From positions 1 to 64,000 of the forward strand of contig NZ_JAJQVM010000009.1 in the NCBI RefSeq assembly GCF_021234875.1: a stretch of 64,000 nucleotides of DNA, read 5' to 3'. A model generated the notes under the pieces. It did no database searches. It was not told the origin of the DNA and saw only the letters and a list, made by a program, of their open reading frames with translations. How positions within the stretch are numbered: position 1 is the first letter of the stretch; every line of letters starts with the position of its first letter. Origin of the DNA: Marinibactrum halimedae (GTDB lineage Bacteria; Pseudomonadota; Gammaproteobacteria; Pseudomonadales; Cellvibrionaceae). Shown piece after piece: positions 7,544-17,304 of the stretch. Both the position numbers and the translations under genes were made by a program.

Positions 7544-10159
7544 TTAATTAGCGGCCTTGAGCTCTAGCTGAGCTTTTAGCTCAGCTAGCCACGGCAAGTT
7601 AAACCAATGGAGCCCTTGTCCTTTACGCAGTGCCTCCTTTGCATTGATAAGGGCAGCTTTGTTTTGACCGAGTAGAGAATAAATATGCGAAGAAAGTAAG
7701 TAATACATACCGTCACTCGAGTTACCGGAGGCTAACGCTTGAGCTGACATATTTTGCATCGATAATAAGGCTTCATTCGTTTGTTTAAGATGCGCATACG
7801 ATAAAGCGAGGTAGGCATGATCTTGCCATTGAAGATCGGAAAATTTTAATGTGGCCGTCACGAACTGCTTGAACAGATCATTTGCCTTGGCGTTGTTTTT
7901 TTGTCCTCGATACGCCTCGGCTAAATTGTAAAGAATGTTACGATTGTCGGGGTTTGCTTTCAAAAGGTTAGAAAGTATTTTAATACATTGATCAAAATCA
8001 CCTTGCAGTAAATAAATTAGGCTCAGATTATCAAGAACTAATTGATTGGCATTTTCAGTTTGCAATTTTAGCCCTATGTCGAGTGCCTTACGCAGGTCAC
8101 CCAGAAAAATTAGAGCGACCAATTGGTATTCTTTGGCATTTCTATTTTCGGGTTCTAATTGTAACCACTGTTCGGTGTAGCTGAGAACTTCTTCGTTTCT
8201 GGCCAAATCATTTAGCATATAGACTAAGGTGTGATAGTAACGAGCGTTCTTTCTAATGTTATTCTGGGATAATAAATAATTTACGGCTTTGGTTTTGTCT
8301 CCTGATTCAAACTTTAAAAAACTGTTTCTTAATACGAGATATGACTGATCAATGGCAGGAAGCTGGCGTATTTGATCTAAAATTTCCTGGGCTTTGGTAA
8401 ATTGTTTCTTTTCTATGTTCATCCAGAAGAGCAATTCCAACCCACTAATGGTGTGGCTAATGCGGTCAGCAATGGTTTTGGTTTTGAGTAGCCAGTCATG
8501 CTCTCTGGTGACTTCATATTCTTTTAAATAGAGTTTACCGAGATAAGCGTATGCTGTATTAAATGATGTGCCTTTTTCAATCATGCCTTCCAGTGCAGTG
8601 ATTAATTCGGTATTTGATAATTTATCTAGGTTTGCTCTGTATCGTAAATAGTGTTCGAGTTCTTCTTGAGTCGCTCGTTTTTCTGTATTTTCATTGCGAT
8701 AACCACCTAACATATTGTCGGTCATTGAGCTGATCACTTCTGAGACTTCGAGTATATTATCCGTTGGGGTGTCGATAGAGACGTTATCGACTACCTTTCG
8801 CTCTTTGCGGCTATATTTAGACAGTGTAAAGCGGCACGATTCAAATTCGTTACATTGAGTTTGACCAAAAACAATCTCATCCACTAACAACGATTCGGCC
8901 ACTTGCTGCCAATCTCTGTTTCCACGCCACTCCCGTTTGGTCACTAGCCGCCGTTTCGGGTCTGCCAACACTGAGTCGGTTAATTCATCGTCCATTATCA
9001 CCGTCATTGCTTTTTCTTTCTCAACTAAGATCTTTTGCAACTCTGGGGTTATTGGTTTTCCGTCTTTATCAACTTTATTGGAGTGAGCTAATGATTCAGC
9101 CAATGTGGGGATGACCAGCGTCGACTTAATCGGTTCAAACACTCGAAAATACCCACTTATAGTAGCGGCAATGGCTCCTGCAAATATTAATGTTGTTATC
9201 ACAGTGCTGCGCTGCTTGAGAACTGACACCCATGTGTTATCTGGAGAGGCGTCAAGAGATTGAGTTTCTTCTGAAGCTATTCCCAGTGCATTAGTCGTAA
9301 CAAACTCTCCGTATGGCTGGAATAGAGCCTGTACCTGTTTAATTGTTGGACGTCGTTTAGGGTTGATTTGCAACATCTGTTGGCAAATATGAATAAAGGG
9401 TTCCAGCTCTTTGTTTTTTGGAGTGATTCCGTGAAATTTGGCCCCTGTTTCTATTGCCTTTCGTGTTGCTTGTGAATCACCAGTGATGACAAAGGGGTGA
9501 TAACCAAATAGTGCAGAAAACAAAATGGTGCCCAATGAGAAAATGTCCGTCGCGGCGGTGAGAGGTTTGTTGCGCAATTGCTCAGGAGAAAGGCATTCCC
9601 AAGACCCGACTATTTTATCGGAAACCGTATTCTCTTCATTTTCTTTTGAATCAAATGTATTTTGTTGTGAGTGAGAATGGTTGTTGTTACACGATTCATG
9701 CTGGGCTAAACCAAAGTCGGTGAGTTTCACCTTGCCTCGGTGATCAATGAGAATATTACTAAGTTTGATATCACCGTGGATGAGGTGCTGTTCGTGAATG
9801 GCCTCAACACCCGCGAGTAGAGGTAGGTAAAAGCTCAGAAACTCCGCTAAGGTAAGGTGTTTTAGACGTTCTGGGGTGAATGATATTCCGCTATCAATGT
9901 ATTCCATCACAATGGCTGGGCTACTTTCCCACTGAATAATGTCGTAAATGCCAACAATATTTTCATGGCTCAGCTTGGCCAGTGCTTTGGCCTCTTGTTT
10001 GAGGTCGCCAGCGTACTTGTGGATGACTTTAAGGGCTACCTGTCGCTCAAGTTGGTTGTCCCAAGCCAAGTAGACTTCGCCAAAACCGCCTTTTCCCAGT
10101 AGTTTGGTAATGTTGTAGCGGTTTTCTTCTAAACCTATGTTACTTTTTTCTTGCGACAT
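7544..10159 (-). CDS. Transmembrane Ser/Thr protein kinase with extracytoplasmic TPR region
   Basis: 871 residues. Kinase domain about 14-280: glycine loop GKGGFGEV (22-29), ATP lysine K44 in VALKV, helix-C glutamate E56, catalytic loop HGDIKLSN with D130 and N135, DFG at 148-150, SPE at 191-193. All catalytic residues are present, but the usual HRD is HGD, so it is a non-RD type kinase. One membrane span at about 317-338 places the rest in the periplasm. This part has a beta-rich segment (about 350-460) and then helical TPR-like repeats to the C-terminus. The likely phosphothreonine reader is the FHA protein at 5306-6187. Its signal and substrates are unknown. Confidence 0.93.
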   Translation of the reverse strand: MSQEKSNIGLEENRYNITKLLGKGGFGEVYLAWDNQLERQVALKVIHKYAGDLKQEAKALAKLSHENIVGIYDIIQWESSPAIVMEYIDSGISFTPERLKHLTLAEFLSFYLPLLAGVEAIHEQHLIHGDIKLSNILIDHRGKVKLTDFGLAQHESCNNNHSHSQQNTFDSKENEENTVSDKIVGSWECLSPEQLRNKPLTAATDIFSLGTILFSALFGYHPFVITGDSQATRKAIETGAKFHGITPKNKELEPFIHICQQMLQINPKRRPTIKQVQALFQPYGEFVTTNALGIASEETQSLDASPDNTWVSVLKQRSTVITTLIFAGAIAATISGYFRVFEPIKSTLVIPTLAESLAHSNKVDKDGKPITPELQKILVEKEKAMTVIMDDELTDSVLADPKRRLVTKREWRGNRDWQQVAESLLVDEIVFGQTQCNEFESCRFTLSKYSRKERKVVDNVSIDTPTDNILEVSEVISSMTDNMLGGYRNENTEKRATQEELEHYLRYRANLDKLSNTELITALEGMIEKGTSFNTAYAYLGKLYLKEYEVTREHDWLLKTKTIADRISHTISGLELLFWMNIEKKQFTKAQEILDQIRQLPAIDQSYLVLRNSFLKFESGDKTKAVNYLLSQNNIRKNARYYHTLVYMLNDLARNEEVLSYTEQWLQLEPENRNAKEYQLVALIFLGDLRKALDIGLKLQTENANQLVLDNLSLIYLLQGDFDQCIKILSNLLKANPDNRNILYNLAEAYRGQKNNAKANDLFKQFVTATLKFSDLQWQDHAYLALSYAHLKQTNEALLSMQNMSAQALASGNSSDGMYYLLSSHIYSLLGQNKAALINAKEALRKGQGLHWFNLPWLAELKAQLELKAAN

Positions 10160-10712
10160 CGCTGAGTATAGGGTTCACCGTGGTTAAGATGGGACAATGG
10201 TATAAGATGCGGTGGGGTTAATAAAGCGAGGGAAAAGTTGGGTTTGATTGACTGATCGATATAGGAAAATAAAGAGAAAGTAATCCATCATCAGGAGTGA
10301 AAAATGAATTGATCTTTATATTGAAAGCAAAAGTTATGGCGGGGTGGTATTTTTAAATGGGTAAAATAATAATTTATTTTCACTTTTTATTTACCATTGT
10401 TTTTCGTTTTTTCTAACGCAAGTTTTTGTAAATTACCATTCTATTTATGTGGGAGAAATGTCCTCAGGGTTTTTTCTAAAATCACATCCCAAGTAGATCA
10501 TTGTCCAGGTGCTGATATTTATTTTTGATATTTTTTAAATCGCAGCATTCTTTTTATCAATTTCTGATATATCCAAAAGAAATAAAAGCTTTATATTTTT
10601 GTATAAATTCTATGTCACACATGGAATGTCGAATGGCGTGATGGGAGGTGGATGTGGCGTCAAAAAACAGTGATTATAATATGCACAAGTTTGAATCAAC
10701 GAGTTTCAAAAG
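10160..10712. other. AT-rich intergenic region between divergent genes
   Basis: About 550 bases between the kinase (-) and the MBL-fold gene (+). Strongly AT-rich with runs of T. I find no open frame worth calling and no tRNA or obvious repeat. It must hold promoters for both genes, but no hexamer pair is good enough to name. Confidence 0.5.
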
Positions 10713-11870
10713 GTGTTGAGTGTGAATCGACTGAATCGAAAGGTTGTTGAGACAGTAGTTGGAATTATAGTTGGAATGGGAATGTTGGTGTCTACGATGA
10801 ATAATAGTTTTGCTGAACAGGTTAAAAAAAATGCAGCCCAAGAGGGCGGCAAATTTGTTAATGAAGCCCCAGTACATACCGAGAACATGTTTCGTATTTT
10901 GAAACAGTTTATTGTTCAAGACCGTACTGCGCCCATGCCGACCCAGCCTGTGCCGGTCACACCGTTAACCGCGCAAGCGCTTCAGGAGGCGCCTTCTCCT
11001 TCTCTCTACCGCTTAGGGCATTCCACGATTTTGATAAAAGTCGATGGGCAGTATGTGCTTACCGACCCAGTTTTCAGTAAACGAGCCTCCCCTGTGCAGT
11101 GGATGGGGCCAAAACGCTTTCATGATGCGCCGTTAACAATCGATGAATTGCCGCCTATTGATGTCGTTCTTATCAGTCATGACCATTATGATCACCTAGA
11201 TAAAGCCAGTGTTCGCGAGCTTAACGGCAAAGTGAAGCAGTTTGTCGTGCCTTTAAAAGTGGGCAAGCGATTGCAAAAGTTCGGTGTAGCGAAAGAAAAG
11301 ATTACCGAATTGGATTGGTGGCAGAGCCATGAAGTGAATGGTTTGAAGTTGGTGGCCACTCCGGCGCAGCACTTTTCAGGCAGAGGGTTGTTTGATCGAG
11401 ATAAAACCTTGTGGTGCAGCTGGTCGATTATCGGGAAAGAAAGCCGAATTTTCTTCAGTGGTGACGGCGGTTATTTTGCCGGCTTTAAAGAGATCGGTGA
11501 CGCCTATGGCCCGTTTGATATTACGCTAATCGAAACCGGGGCCTATAACAAAATGTGGGGTGATACTCACATGATGCCGGAAGAAAGCGTGCAGGCGCAT
11601 TTGGATGTAAAAGGCGTGGCCATGGTGCCCATTCATAACGGCACGTTCGATTTGGCATTGCACGATTGGTATGAGCCCTTTGAGCGTGCTTTAAACAAAG
11701 CCAATGAAAAACGCGTAAACATGCTGAGCCCGGTGTTTGGTGAGCGCGTTGATATTCTGAACCCGACGAATACACAGCGTTGGTGGCAGTCCATGATGAC
11801 AGACGTTGCCGATGAGACAAAAGTGACTGAAAAAGCAGAAAAACTGGCCTTAAAGAGCGCAACCCTTTAA
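10713..11870 (+). CDS. Exported metallo-beta-lactamase-fold hydrolase (RomA/NAPE-PLD-like)
   Basis: 385 residues from GTG 10713 (AAAGG upstream). Another GTG at 10722 is possible. An N-terminal hydrophobic segment ending near AFAE-like SFAEQ (about residue 36) indicates export. The MBL fold is shown by GHSTILIKVDG, TDPVFS, the metal motif SHDHYDH (HxHxDH), a later His in PAQHFSGRG, Asp in FSGDGGY and His in PIHNGTFD, so both metal sites look intact. This arrangement is that of the RomA/UlaG-like family containing NAPE-phospholipase D relatives. Substrate cannot be told from sequence. The molybdenum hydroxylase genes follow 110 bases downstream. Confidence 0.88.
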   Translation: MLSVNRLNRKVVETVVGIIVGMGMLVSTMNNSFAEQVKKNAAQEGGKFVNEAPVHTENMFRILKQFIVQDRTAPMPTQPVPVTPLTAQALQEAPSPSLYRLGHSTILIKVDGQYVLTDPVFSKRASPVQWMGPKRFHDAPLTIDELPPIDVVLISHDHYDHLDKASVRELNGKVKQFVVPLKVGKRLQKFGVAKEKITELDWWQSHEVNGLKLVATPAQHFSGRGLFDRDKTLWCSWSIIGKESRIFFSGDGGYFAGFKEIGDAYGPFDITLIETGAYNKMWGDTHMMPEESVQAHLDVKGVAMVPIHNGTFDLALHDWYEPFERALNKANEKRVNMLSPVFGERVDILNPTNTQRWWQSMMTDVADETKVTEKAEKLALKSATL

Positions 11871-11922
11871 CTCGAACCACCCTGAGCCGTTCTGTAAAAA
11901 GATTTCAATAATAAAGTGCGTG

Positions 11923-11952
11923 CGCCGTGAATTTCTCTGGAAATTTGCGGCG
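11923..11952. promoter_or_regulatory. Inverted repeat upstream of the molybdenum hydroxylase genes
   Basis: CGCCG (11923-11927) and CGGCG (11948-11952) flank AATTTC/GAAATT, giving 13-base arms with two central mismatches and a four-base loop. It ends 29 bases before the ATG at 11982. No T-run follows, so an operator or mRNA hairpin is more likely than a terminator. Confidence 0.5.
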
Positions 11953-11981
11953 TACTCATAACAACCAAAAGGTGATTGACC

Positions 11982-12536
11982 ATGATCCACTTTATGCTCA
12001 ATGGTGAGCCGGTAAGTACCGATGTTCCTGAAGATACGCCCTTACTTTGGGTTATTCGGGATTATTTTAATTTAAAAGGCTCAAAGTTTGGCTGTGGTAT
12101 GGGGCTGTGTGGGGCTTGTTCTATGCAGTTGGATGGGGTGTCTACCCGCACTTGTATTTTACCCGTTTCGGCGGTTGAAGGTCGCCATGTCACCACCATC
12201 GAAGGGTTGGGTACTGCCGATAATTTGCATCCGTTACAGAAGGCGTGGGTGAAACACAGTGTCCCTCAGTGCGGTTATTGTCAGTCTGGTCAATTAATCA
12301 GTGCCAGTGCGCTTCTCGCCCAAAATCCGAATCCTACCGAAGACGATATTGCCAATGCCATGAGCGGTAATTTATGCCGTTGTGGGACTTACCCTCGTAT
12401 CAAAGACGCCATTTTGGACACCGCTGCCGGTGGTGTTGCGCAGTGGGAGCCACCGGGTTCGGACAACGCACCCTCAGCCGATTCTGTGTCTGATGGGGTT
12501 GCCCAAGAGAAGTCTGTTGCAGGAGGTGAAGCATGA
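11982..12536 (+). CDS. Molybdenum hydroxylase small subunit, two [2Fe-2S] clusters (isoquinoline 1-oxidoreductase alpha-like)
   Basis: 184 residues from ATG 11982, chosen over TTG 11976 because AAAGGTG lies seven bases upstream. The N-terminal ferredoxin domain binds one cluster through C38, C43, C46 and C58. The helical domain binds the second through C97, C100, C132 and C134 (CGYCQSGQ and NLCRCGTYPRI). This is the CoxS/IorA-type electron-transfer subunit passing electrons from the Mo site in the large subunit. The C-terminal 35 residues are an extra Ser/Pro-rich tail. Its stop overlaps the next start (ATGA), so the two subunits are co-translated. No FAD subunit or cytochrome gene is adjacent, as usual for the two-subunit IorAB/aldehyde dehydrogenase class. 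Confidence 0.93.
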   Translation: MIHFMLNGEPVSTDVPEDTPLLWVIRDYFNLKGSKFGCGMGLCGACSMQLDGVSTRTCILPVSAVEGRHVTTIEGLGTADNLHPLQKAWVKHSVPQCGYCQSGQLISASALLAQNPNPTEDDIANAMSGNLCRCGTYPRIKDAILDTAAGGVAQWEPPGSDNAPSADSVSDGVAQEKSVAGGEA

Positions 12537-14770
12537 GTCAATTAAAGGTTAGTCGTCGTGGCTTTATGGGCTTGTTGGGGGCGGGCAGCGGTGGATTAGT
12601 GCTGTCAGCCAGTTTATCTGGGTGTGCTAGTGGCAATAACGCGGTGCAATCGCCTTCGCCGGAGGCTTTAGTGCTGAATGCGTTTTTGCAAATTACTCCA
12701 GAGAATACCGTCCATTTTTACCTACCCCGTGAAGAAATGGGGCAGGGTTCTTATCATGGCTTAACCACCTTGGTGGCAGAAGAGTTAGATGTATTGCCTG
12801 AGCGAATCACCGTCCAGCACGCACCGGTAAATAAAGCCTTTAACCACCCTGAGTTTGGTATGCAAGGCACCGGTGGCAGTACCAGTATGAAGGTGAGTTT
12901 TTATCCACTTCGGCAAGCCGGCGCCAATGCGAGAGCGATGCTTGTTGACGCTGCTGCAGCCGAGCTGGGTGTGTCTCCAGCGCAATTGAAAACGGAAGAT
13001 GGCCACATCATTACCACAAGTGGTGAGCGTCACCCTTATGGCCGATTTGTGCAATTAGCCAGTACTCTACCAACACCGGAAAATGTGCCCCTAAAAAATG
13101 CCTCCGATTTTAATTTAATTGGTAAGCAACGACCTCGTATCGACGGCATCAGCAAATCAACCGGAACAGCTCAATTTGGTATCGATGTTGACTTGCCCAA
13201 CCTGCATAAAGCGGTGATTATTCGCAGCCCAGTGTATGGTGCAAAGCCGGTGAAATTCGACGCTACTGAAGCCTTAAAGCTGGCGGATGTGGCTCAGGTT
13301 TTTGCTATCGACAATGGTGTTGCCATCGTCGCCAAACATATTTGGACAGCCAAAAAAGCGGCAAAGTTGGTTTCTGTGGAGTGGAGTAACGTTCCTCTTG
13401 CCTCTCAATCCAGCACCCACATAAGAGACGACTTTGCCTCTGCGCTGGATACCTCAGAAGGCGAAGAGCATTTTAAAAGTGGGGAAGGTGTTCAAGCGTT
13501 GCAACAAGCCGAGTCTTCCGAAAACAGCACCGTGGTGGAAGCGGAATACTGGGTGCCCTTTCTTGCGCACGCCACTATGGAGCCGATGAACTGCACGATT
13601 CAGTTTAATGGCCCTCGTTGTGATATCTGGTTGGGCACACAAATGACTGGCGCGGTGCAGTCAGCCGTGGCGTATCATGGTGAATTGGATAAAGAGAACG
13701 TATTCGTTCATACCACGTTGTTAGGTGGCAGCTTCGGCCGTCGGGGTAATCTCGACTATGTTGTTGAGGCGGTTGAAGTGGGTCAGGCCTTCTCAAAATC
13801 TCACCCGAATACGCCGGTACAGATCGTATGGAGCCGGGAAGACGATATGCGTCACGATTATTATCGCCCTGCAGCACTTGCCCGACTCAAAGCCAGTATT
13901 GATGACCAAGGCCAAGTACAAACTTGGGCGGCAACCCGATCTGGTGGGAATATGATGTCTTATATTCTCGATGAGGTTATCGATGTGCTCGCGCCTGGCT
14001 TTTTACCCAATGGCATGGTCGACTGGTTAAGTAAACGCGGTTACGGTTTATTCGAAAACTGGGTGGTTGACCCCTCCAGTGTTGAAGGTCTGCACGAAGA
14101 TTATGATGTACCCAATAAAGAAGTGCGTCATGTCACCGTAGATCACGGTATGCGACTTGGGTTTTTGCGCAGTGTTGGTCACTCTTATACTGGTTTCTTC
14201 AAAGAAAGCTTTATGGATGAGTTGGCCATCAAAGCCAATATGGATCCGGTTGAAATGCGCCTTAACCATACCCAGTCTTCGCCAAGGCTAAATGGTGTCA
14301 TTCGTGAAGTTGCGAAGGTTGCCCAATGGGGTAAGCCTCAACAGGGGCGTTTCCAAGGTATTGCTGCCCATCGTTCGTTTGATTCTTATGTGGCCCAAAT
14401 TGCGGAAGTCTCTGTGGAAGGATCGAAAATCACCGTCCATAAAGTGACCTGTGTGGTGGATTGTGGTCGAGCGGTTAACCCGGATATGGTCAAAGCGCAA
14501 ATGGAAGGTGGCATCATCTTTGGTTTGTCTGCGGCTTTGTACGGAGAAATTACCTTTAAAGAAGGGGCGGTTGAGCAAAGTAACTTCCATGATTACCGGC
14601 TGGTTCGATTAGCCGAAGCGCCAGAGGTAGAAGTTCATATCATTGACAGCCAAGAAGACCCTACCGGTGTGGGTGAGCCAGGTGTTCCTCCGATTGCTCC
14701 AGCAGTAGCGAATGCGGTATTCCAAGCAACCGGGCAGAGGTTGAGAAGCCTTCCCTTAAAACTCGCTTAA
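12533..14770 (+). CDS. Molybdopterin-binding large subunit, isoquinoline 1-oxidoreductase beta-like / aldehyde oxidase family
   Basis: 745 residues. The N-terminus has a twin-arginine signal (VSRRGFMGLL) and a lipobox-like LSGC at about residue 31, so the complex is folded in the cytoplasm, exported by Tat and possibly lipid-anchored. The xanthine-dehydrogenase-type domain shows the molybdopterin motifs LGGSFGRRG and GTGGSTS and ends with GVGEPGVPPIAPA, where the Glu is the expected catalytic residue. It hydroxylates N-heterocycles or oxidises aldehydes in relatives; the substrate here is unknown. It overlaps the small-subunit gene by four bases, and a long hairpin follows at 14789. Confidence 0.93.
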   Translation: MSQLKVSRRGFMGLLGAGSGGLVLSASLSGCASGNNAVQSPSPEALVLNAFLQITPENTVHFYLPREEMGQGSYHGLTTLVAEELDVLPERITVQHAPVNKAFNHPEFGMQGTGGSTSMKVSFYPLRQAGANARAMLVDAAAAELGVSPAQLKTEDGHIITTSGERHPYGRFVQLASTLPTPENVPLKNASDFNLIGKQRPRIDGISKSTGTAQFGIDVDLPNLHKAVIIRSPVYGAKPVKFDATEALKLADVAQVFAIDNGVAIVAKHIWTAKKAAKLVSVEWSNVPLASQSSTHIRDDFASALDTSEGEEHFKSGEGVQALQQAESSENSTVVEAEYWVPFLAHATMEPMNCTIQFNGPRCDIWLGTQMTGAVQSAVAYHGELDKENVFVHTTLLGGSFGRRGNLDYVVEAVEVGQAFSKSHPNTPVQIVWSREDDMRHDYYRPAALARLKASIDDQGQVQTWAATRSGGNMMSYILDEVIDVLAPGFLPNGMVDWLSKRGYGLFENWVVDPSSVEGLHEDYDVPNKEVRHVTVDHGMRLGFLRSVGHSYTGFFKESFMDELAIKANMDPVEMRLNHTQSSPRLNGVIREVAKVAQWGKPQQGRFQGIAAHRSFDSYVAQIAEVSVEGSKITVHKVTCVVDCGRAVNPDMVKAQMEGGIIFGLSAALYGEITFKEGAVEQSNFHDYRLVRLAEAPEVEVHIIDSQEDPTGVGEPGVPPIAPAVANAVFQATGQRLRSLPLKLA

Positions 14771-14788
14771 ATCACTCTTTTATAAATA

Positions 14789-14830
14789 GAGCGCGTTTTT
14801 ATAGTTTTAAAGACTGTAAAAAATGCGCTC
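14789..14830 (+). terminator. Long hairpin after the molybdenum hydroxylase genes
   Basis: GAGCGC (14789-14794) pairs with GCGCTC (14825-14830). The pairing continues inward through T-rich and A-rich arms to a short loop, giving a stem near 16 pairs with a few mismatches. It starts 18 bases behind the stop. Confidence 0.65.
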
Positions 14831-14886
14831 CTATTCTCATCTATGAATATACTTTCATAATACTTCTTTTTTATTTGAATGGTATT

Positions 14887-15204
14887 ATGGTGGTATTGAA
14901 TCATAACATTGCTAATAAAGTGCTTCCTAAAGAGGCAAGCACACAAAAAGAAAAGCGTATATCTCCCCGTACACGCTTTAATTGTTTTTTGAGCGTCTAT
15001 AACCCCTTTATCGGTGAGCAAATCCTTTCTACAAAAGATGTATCTGCAACAGGTCTATATCTGAATCTTCTTGGACACCCTCTACCACCGATAGGATCAG
15101 AATTAATTATTGAAGTTATTACTCATCTTCCTATACAACAAAAGCGCACAGTAAAAGTAGTTCGATGTGATGATAATGGTGTGGGGCTGCAGTTTTTATC
15201 GTAG
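14887..15204 (+). CDS. PilZ-domain cyclic-di-GMP receptor, single domain
   Basis: 105 residues from ATG 14887; TTG 14875 would add four. The PilZ signature is complete: RISPR (the RxxxR motif) near residue 24 and DVSATG (DxSxxG) about 30 residues later, both binding cyclic-di-GMP, followed by the beta-barrel to the C-terminus. The domain makes up nearly the whole protein, as in small adaptor PilZ proteins. HD-GYP and GGDEF-EAL genes lie within 11 kb, so local c-di-GMP signalling is plausible, though no direct partner can be named. Confidence 0.88.
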   Translation: MVVLNHNIANKVLPKEASTQKEKRISPRTRFNCFLSVYNPFIGEQILSTKDVSATGLYLNLLGHPLPPIGSELIIEVITHLPIQQKRTVKVVRCDDNGVGLQFLS

Positions 15205-15295
15205 GTCTTCAGTGGGAATTCAAGAGTCTCAGTTTTATGGTAAGTTTAATAGACGTAAAAGGCACTACAAATAGAAGAGGCTAATGATTGAAGGA

Positions 15296-17041
15296 TTACT
15301 GATAGTCGTTTAAAAAACGTCGACTTCGTCGATAAGGGAAGGCATCAGCAATATGGCCTTTTTTAACCTGCTCTTGCATGGATTGCCAAAAGTCAACGTT
15401 ATAAATATCACTGTGTTGTTGTTCAAAAGATTGTTTTATTAACGGTTTTCCACTGAAAAAAAGCCGAAATTCTTCTGGGAAAATATCGTTTTCCGCCACG
15501 CTATACCATGGTTGAGAGGCCATTTCGTCTTCCTCGGTTCGTGCTTGTGGTATATGCCTGAAGTGGCAGTCTTCTAGTGGGACAATTTCATCATAATCGT
15601 AAAAGACCACTCGCCCATGACGCGTCACTCCGAAGTTTTTCAGTAGCATATCCCCGGGAAAAATATTGGCGGCGGCGAGTTGCTTGATGGCGTTACCGTA
15701 TTCGTCCATAGCGGCGTCAATCTCATGGGAAGAAGCGGTATTTAAGTAGAGATTTAAGGGGGTCATACGGCGTTCTACGTACACATGTTTGATGATAATA
15801 CGGCTTTCGGTAAGGGTGATTTTGCTTGGGGCAAGTTCTAATAATTCTTGTATTAAGGCATAACTAAAACGATTACGATAAAAAATAAAATTTCTGTATT
15901 CATGTGCATCCGCCATTCGTCCAGTACGGTCACTTCTGGAAACGAGATGATATTTCTCAATAACTTCTTTTTCTGTTACTGACTTGGGCGGTCGAAAACG
16001 ATCTCGAATAACTTTGAAGACATATTCAAAAGAAGGTAATGTGAAAACCACCATTACCATGCCTTTGGTGCCTGGGGCAATCGTATATAGGTCTTTGCTG
16101 TGGCGAGTGTGTTCTACGGCATCACGATAAAATTCCGTTTTTCCATGCTTTGGAAAACCAATGGAGCTATAGAGTTCCGCCGCAGATTTTGAAGGCATAA
16201 GATTTTTTAAAAAACTGACGGTGCGTGAAGGCACGCGACTTTCTACAAAGAAATGAGAGCGAGTGAAACTGAATATTACAGACACTTCATCCGTGCTGAA
16301 AATTGCACTATCCACATAAATCCCTATATCGCTGCGTAGCACAGGAATAACCAAGGGAATAAGCGAATCATTACTGACCACTCGACCGACCAGATAAGCA
16401 CCTTTGTTACGATAGAAATAGGTGTCTAATAGATCAATGGTAATGGTTGAAGTAATGTCGATCTCATTGCATAAGGCATCACACAAGTGCTGTCGATCTC
16501 GAATGGCATCTTCCCACGGGATAGAAAACTGAAAGTCATCCAGAATGGAGGCAATCACTGACTCAGGGTTACCTGTAAAGGTATAACTTAAGAAGATGCC
16601 ATCACCAGATAAAGGTTCAGACACTCTGGCGTAGTGTGTGGGTAGAGTTGCGTTTGCATGGCTGGGGAGTACGAATAGATTGCGATCATGAATATGTTGA
16701 TGATCAAAGATTTTACAAAAAATAGTATTAAAAAAGGTTTCTGCTATTTCGCCATTTATGTGATGTTCCAGTAATTGAGCATAAGTTTGTTTAACATCTG
16801 GCCATAATTCTAAAGAGTGCAGCGACTTGCTGGTGACGTGCTCAAGACGATCTAAGACTTGATCGCACCGCGATTTATACAGGTCAATGCGTTCCGTCTG
16901 TGCCTCACGTACTTTTTGCCATTCACCACGTTCAAATCGTGCTTTAGCGCCCAGAGTGATATTTTGATAGTCCGCAAAATACGCATCGAAGCCATACATA
17001 ATAGTTTTTGCAATACGCCGAGCGGTTGGAGATGCACGCAT
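15296..17041 (-). CDS. aceK: Isocitrate dehydrogenase kinase/phosphatase
   Basis: 581 residues, close to the 578 of E. coli AceK. It phosphorylates and dephosphorylates isocitrate dehydrogenase, diverting isocitrate into the glyoxylate bypass on acetate or fatty acids. Visible family features: the start ASPTARRIAKTIMYGFDAYF, the ATP-binding APGTKGM at 322-328, Lys at 343 in FEYVFKVIRDRF, and the kinase-like C-terminal segment with MLLKNFGVTRHGRVVFYDYDEI. AGGA stands upstream of ATG 17041. It stands alone: no aceA or aceB adjoins it, as is common outside enterobacteria. Confidence 0.97.
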   Translation of the reverse strand: MRASPTARRIAKTIMYGFDAYFADYQNITLGAKARFERGEWQKVREAQTERIDLYKSRCDQVLDRLEHVTSKSLHSLELWPDVKQTYAQLLEHHINGEIAETFFNTIFCKIFDHQHIHDRNLFVLPSHANATLPTHYARVSEPLSGDGIFLSYTFTGNPESVIASILDDFQFSIPWEDAIRDRQHLCDALCNEIDITSTITIDLLDTYFYRNKGAYLVGRVVSNDSLIPLVIPVLRSDIGIYVDSAIFSTDEVSVIFSFTRSHFFVESRVPSRTVSFLKNLMPSKSAAELYSSIGFPKHGKTEFYRDAVEHTRHSKDLYTIAPGTKGMVMVVFTLPSFEYVFKVIRDRFRPPKSVTEKEVIEKYHLVSRSDRTGRMADAHEYRNFIFYRNRFSYALIQELLELAPSKITLTESRIIIKHVYVERRMTPLNLYLNTASSHEIDAAMDEYGNAIKQLAAANIFPGDMLLKNFGVTRHGRVVFYDYDEIVPLEDCHFRHIPQARTEEDEMASQPWYSVAENDIFPEEFRLFFSGKPLIKQSFEQQHSDIYNVDFWQSMQEQVKKGHIADAFPYRRSRRFLNDYQ

Positions 17042-17304
17042 TGAGCCTGTCCTGTTACTGAATATTCATAGGTTACGACTTATATCTTATATGTTGATTC
17101 TTTAACTATAGGTATGCTTTATGGCTCTGTAAGGGTATGTCCATAATGCCGGCATAGGGTTTAACTTGCATGGCATTAGGGGTTTAAATAAATAAGAAGG
17201 AGATTTGACTATACTTATCTAGAATTTTGCCACTTGCTTTTTGTCTATTTCGATAATGGGAAGTATTACAGAAAGACATGACTTTTTGAGTAGATAACCG
17301 CTGT

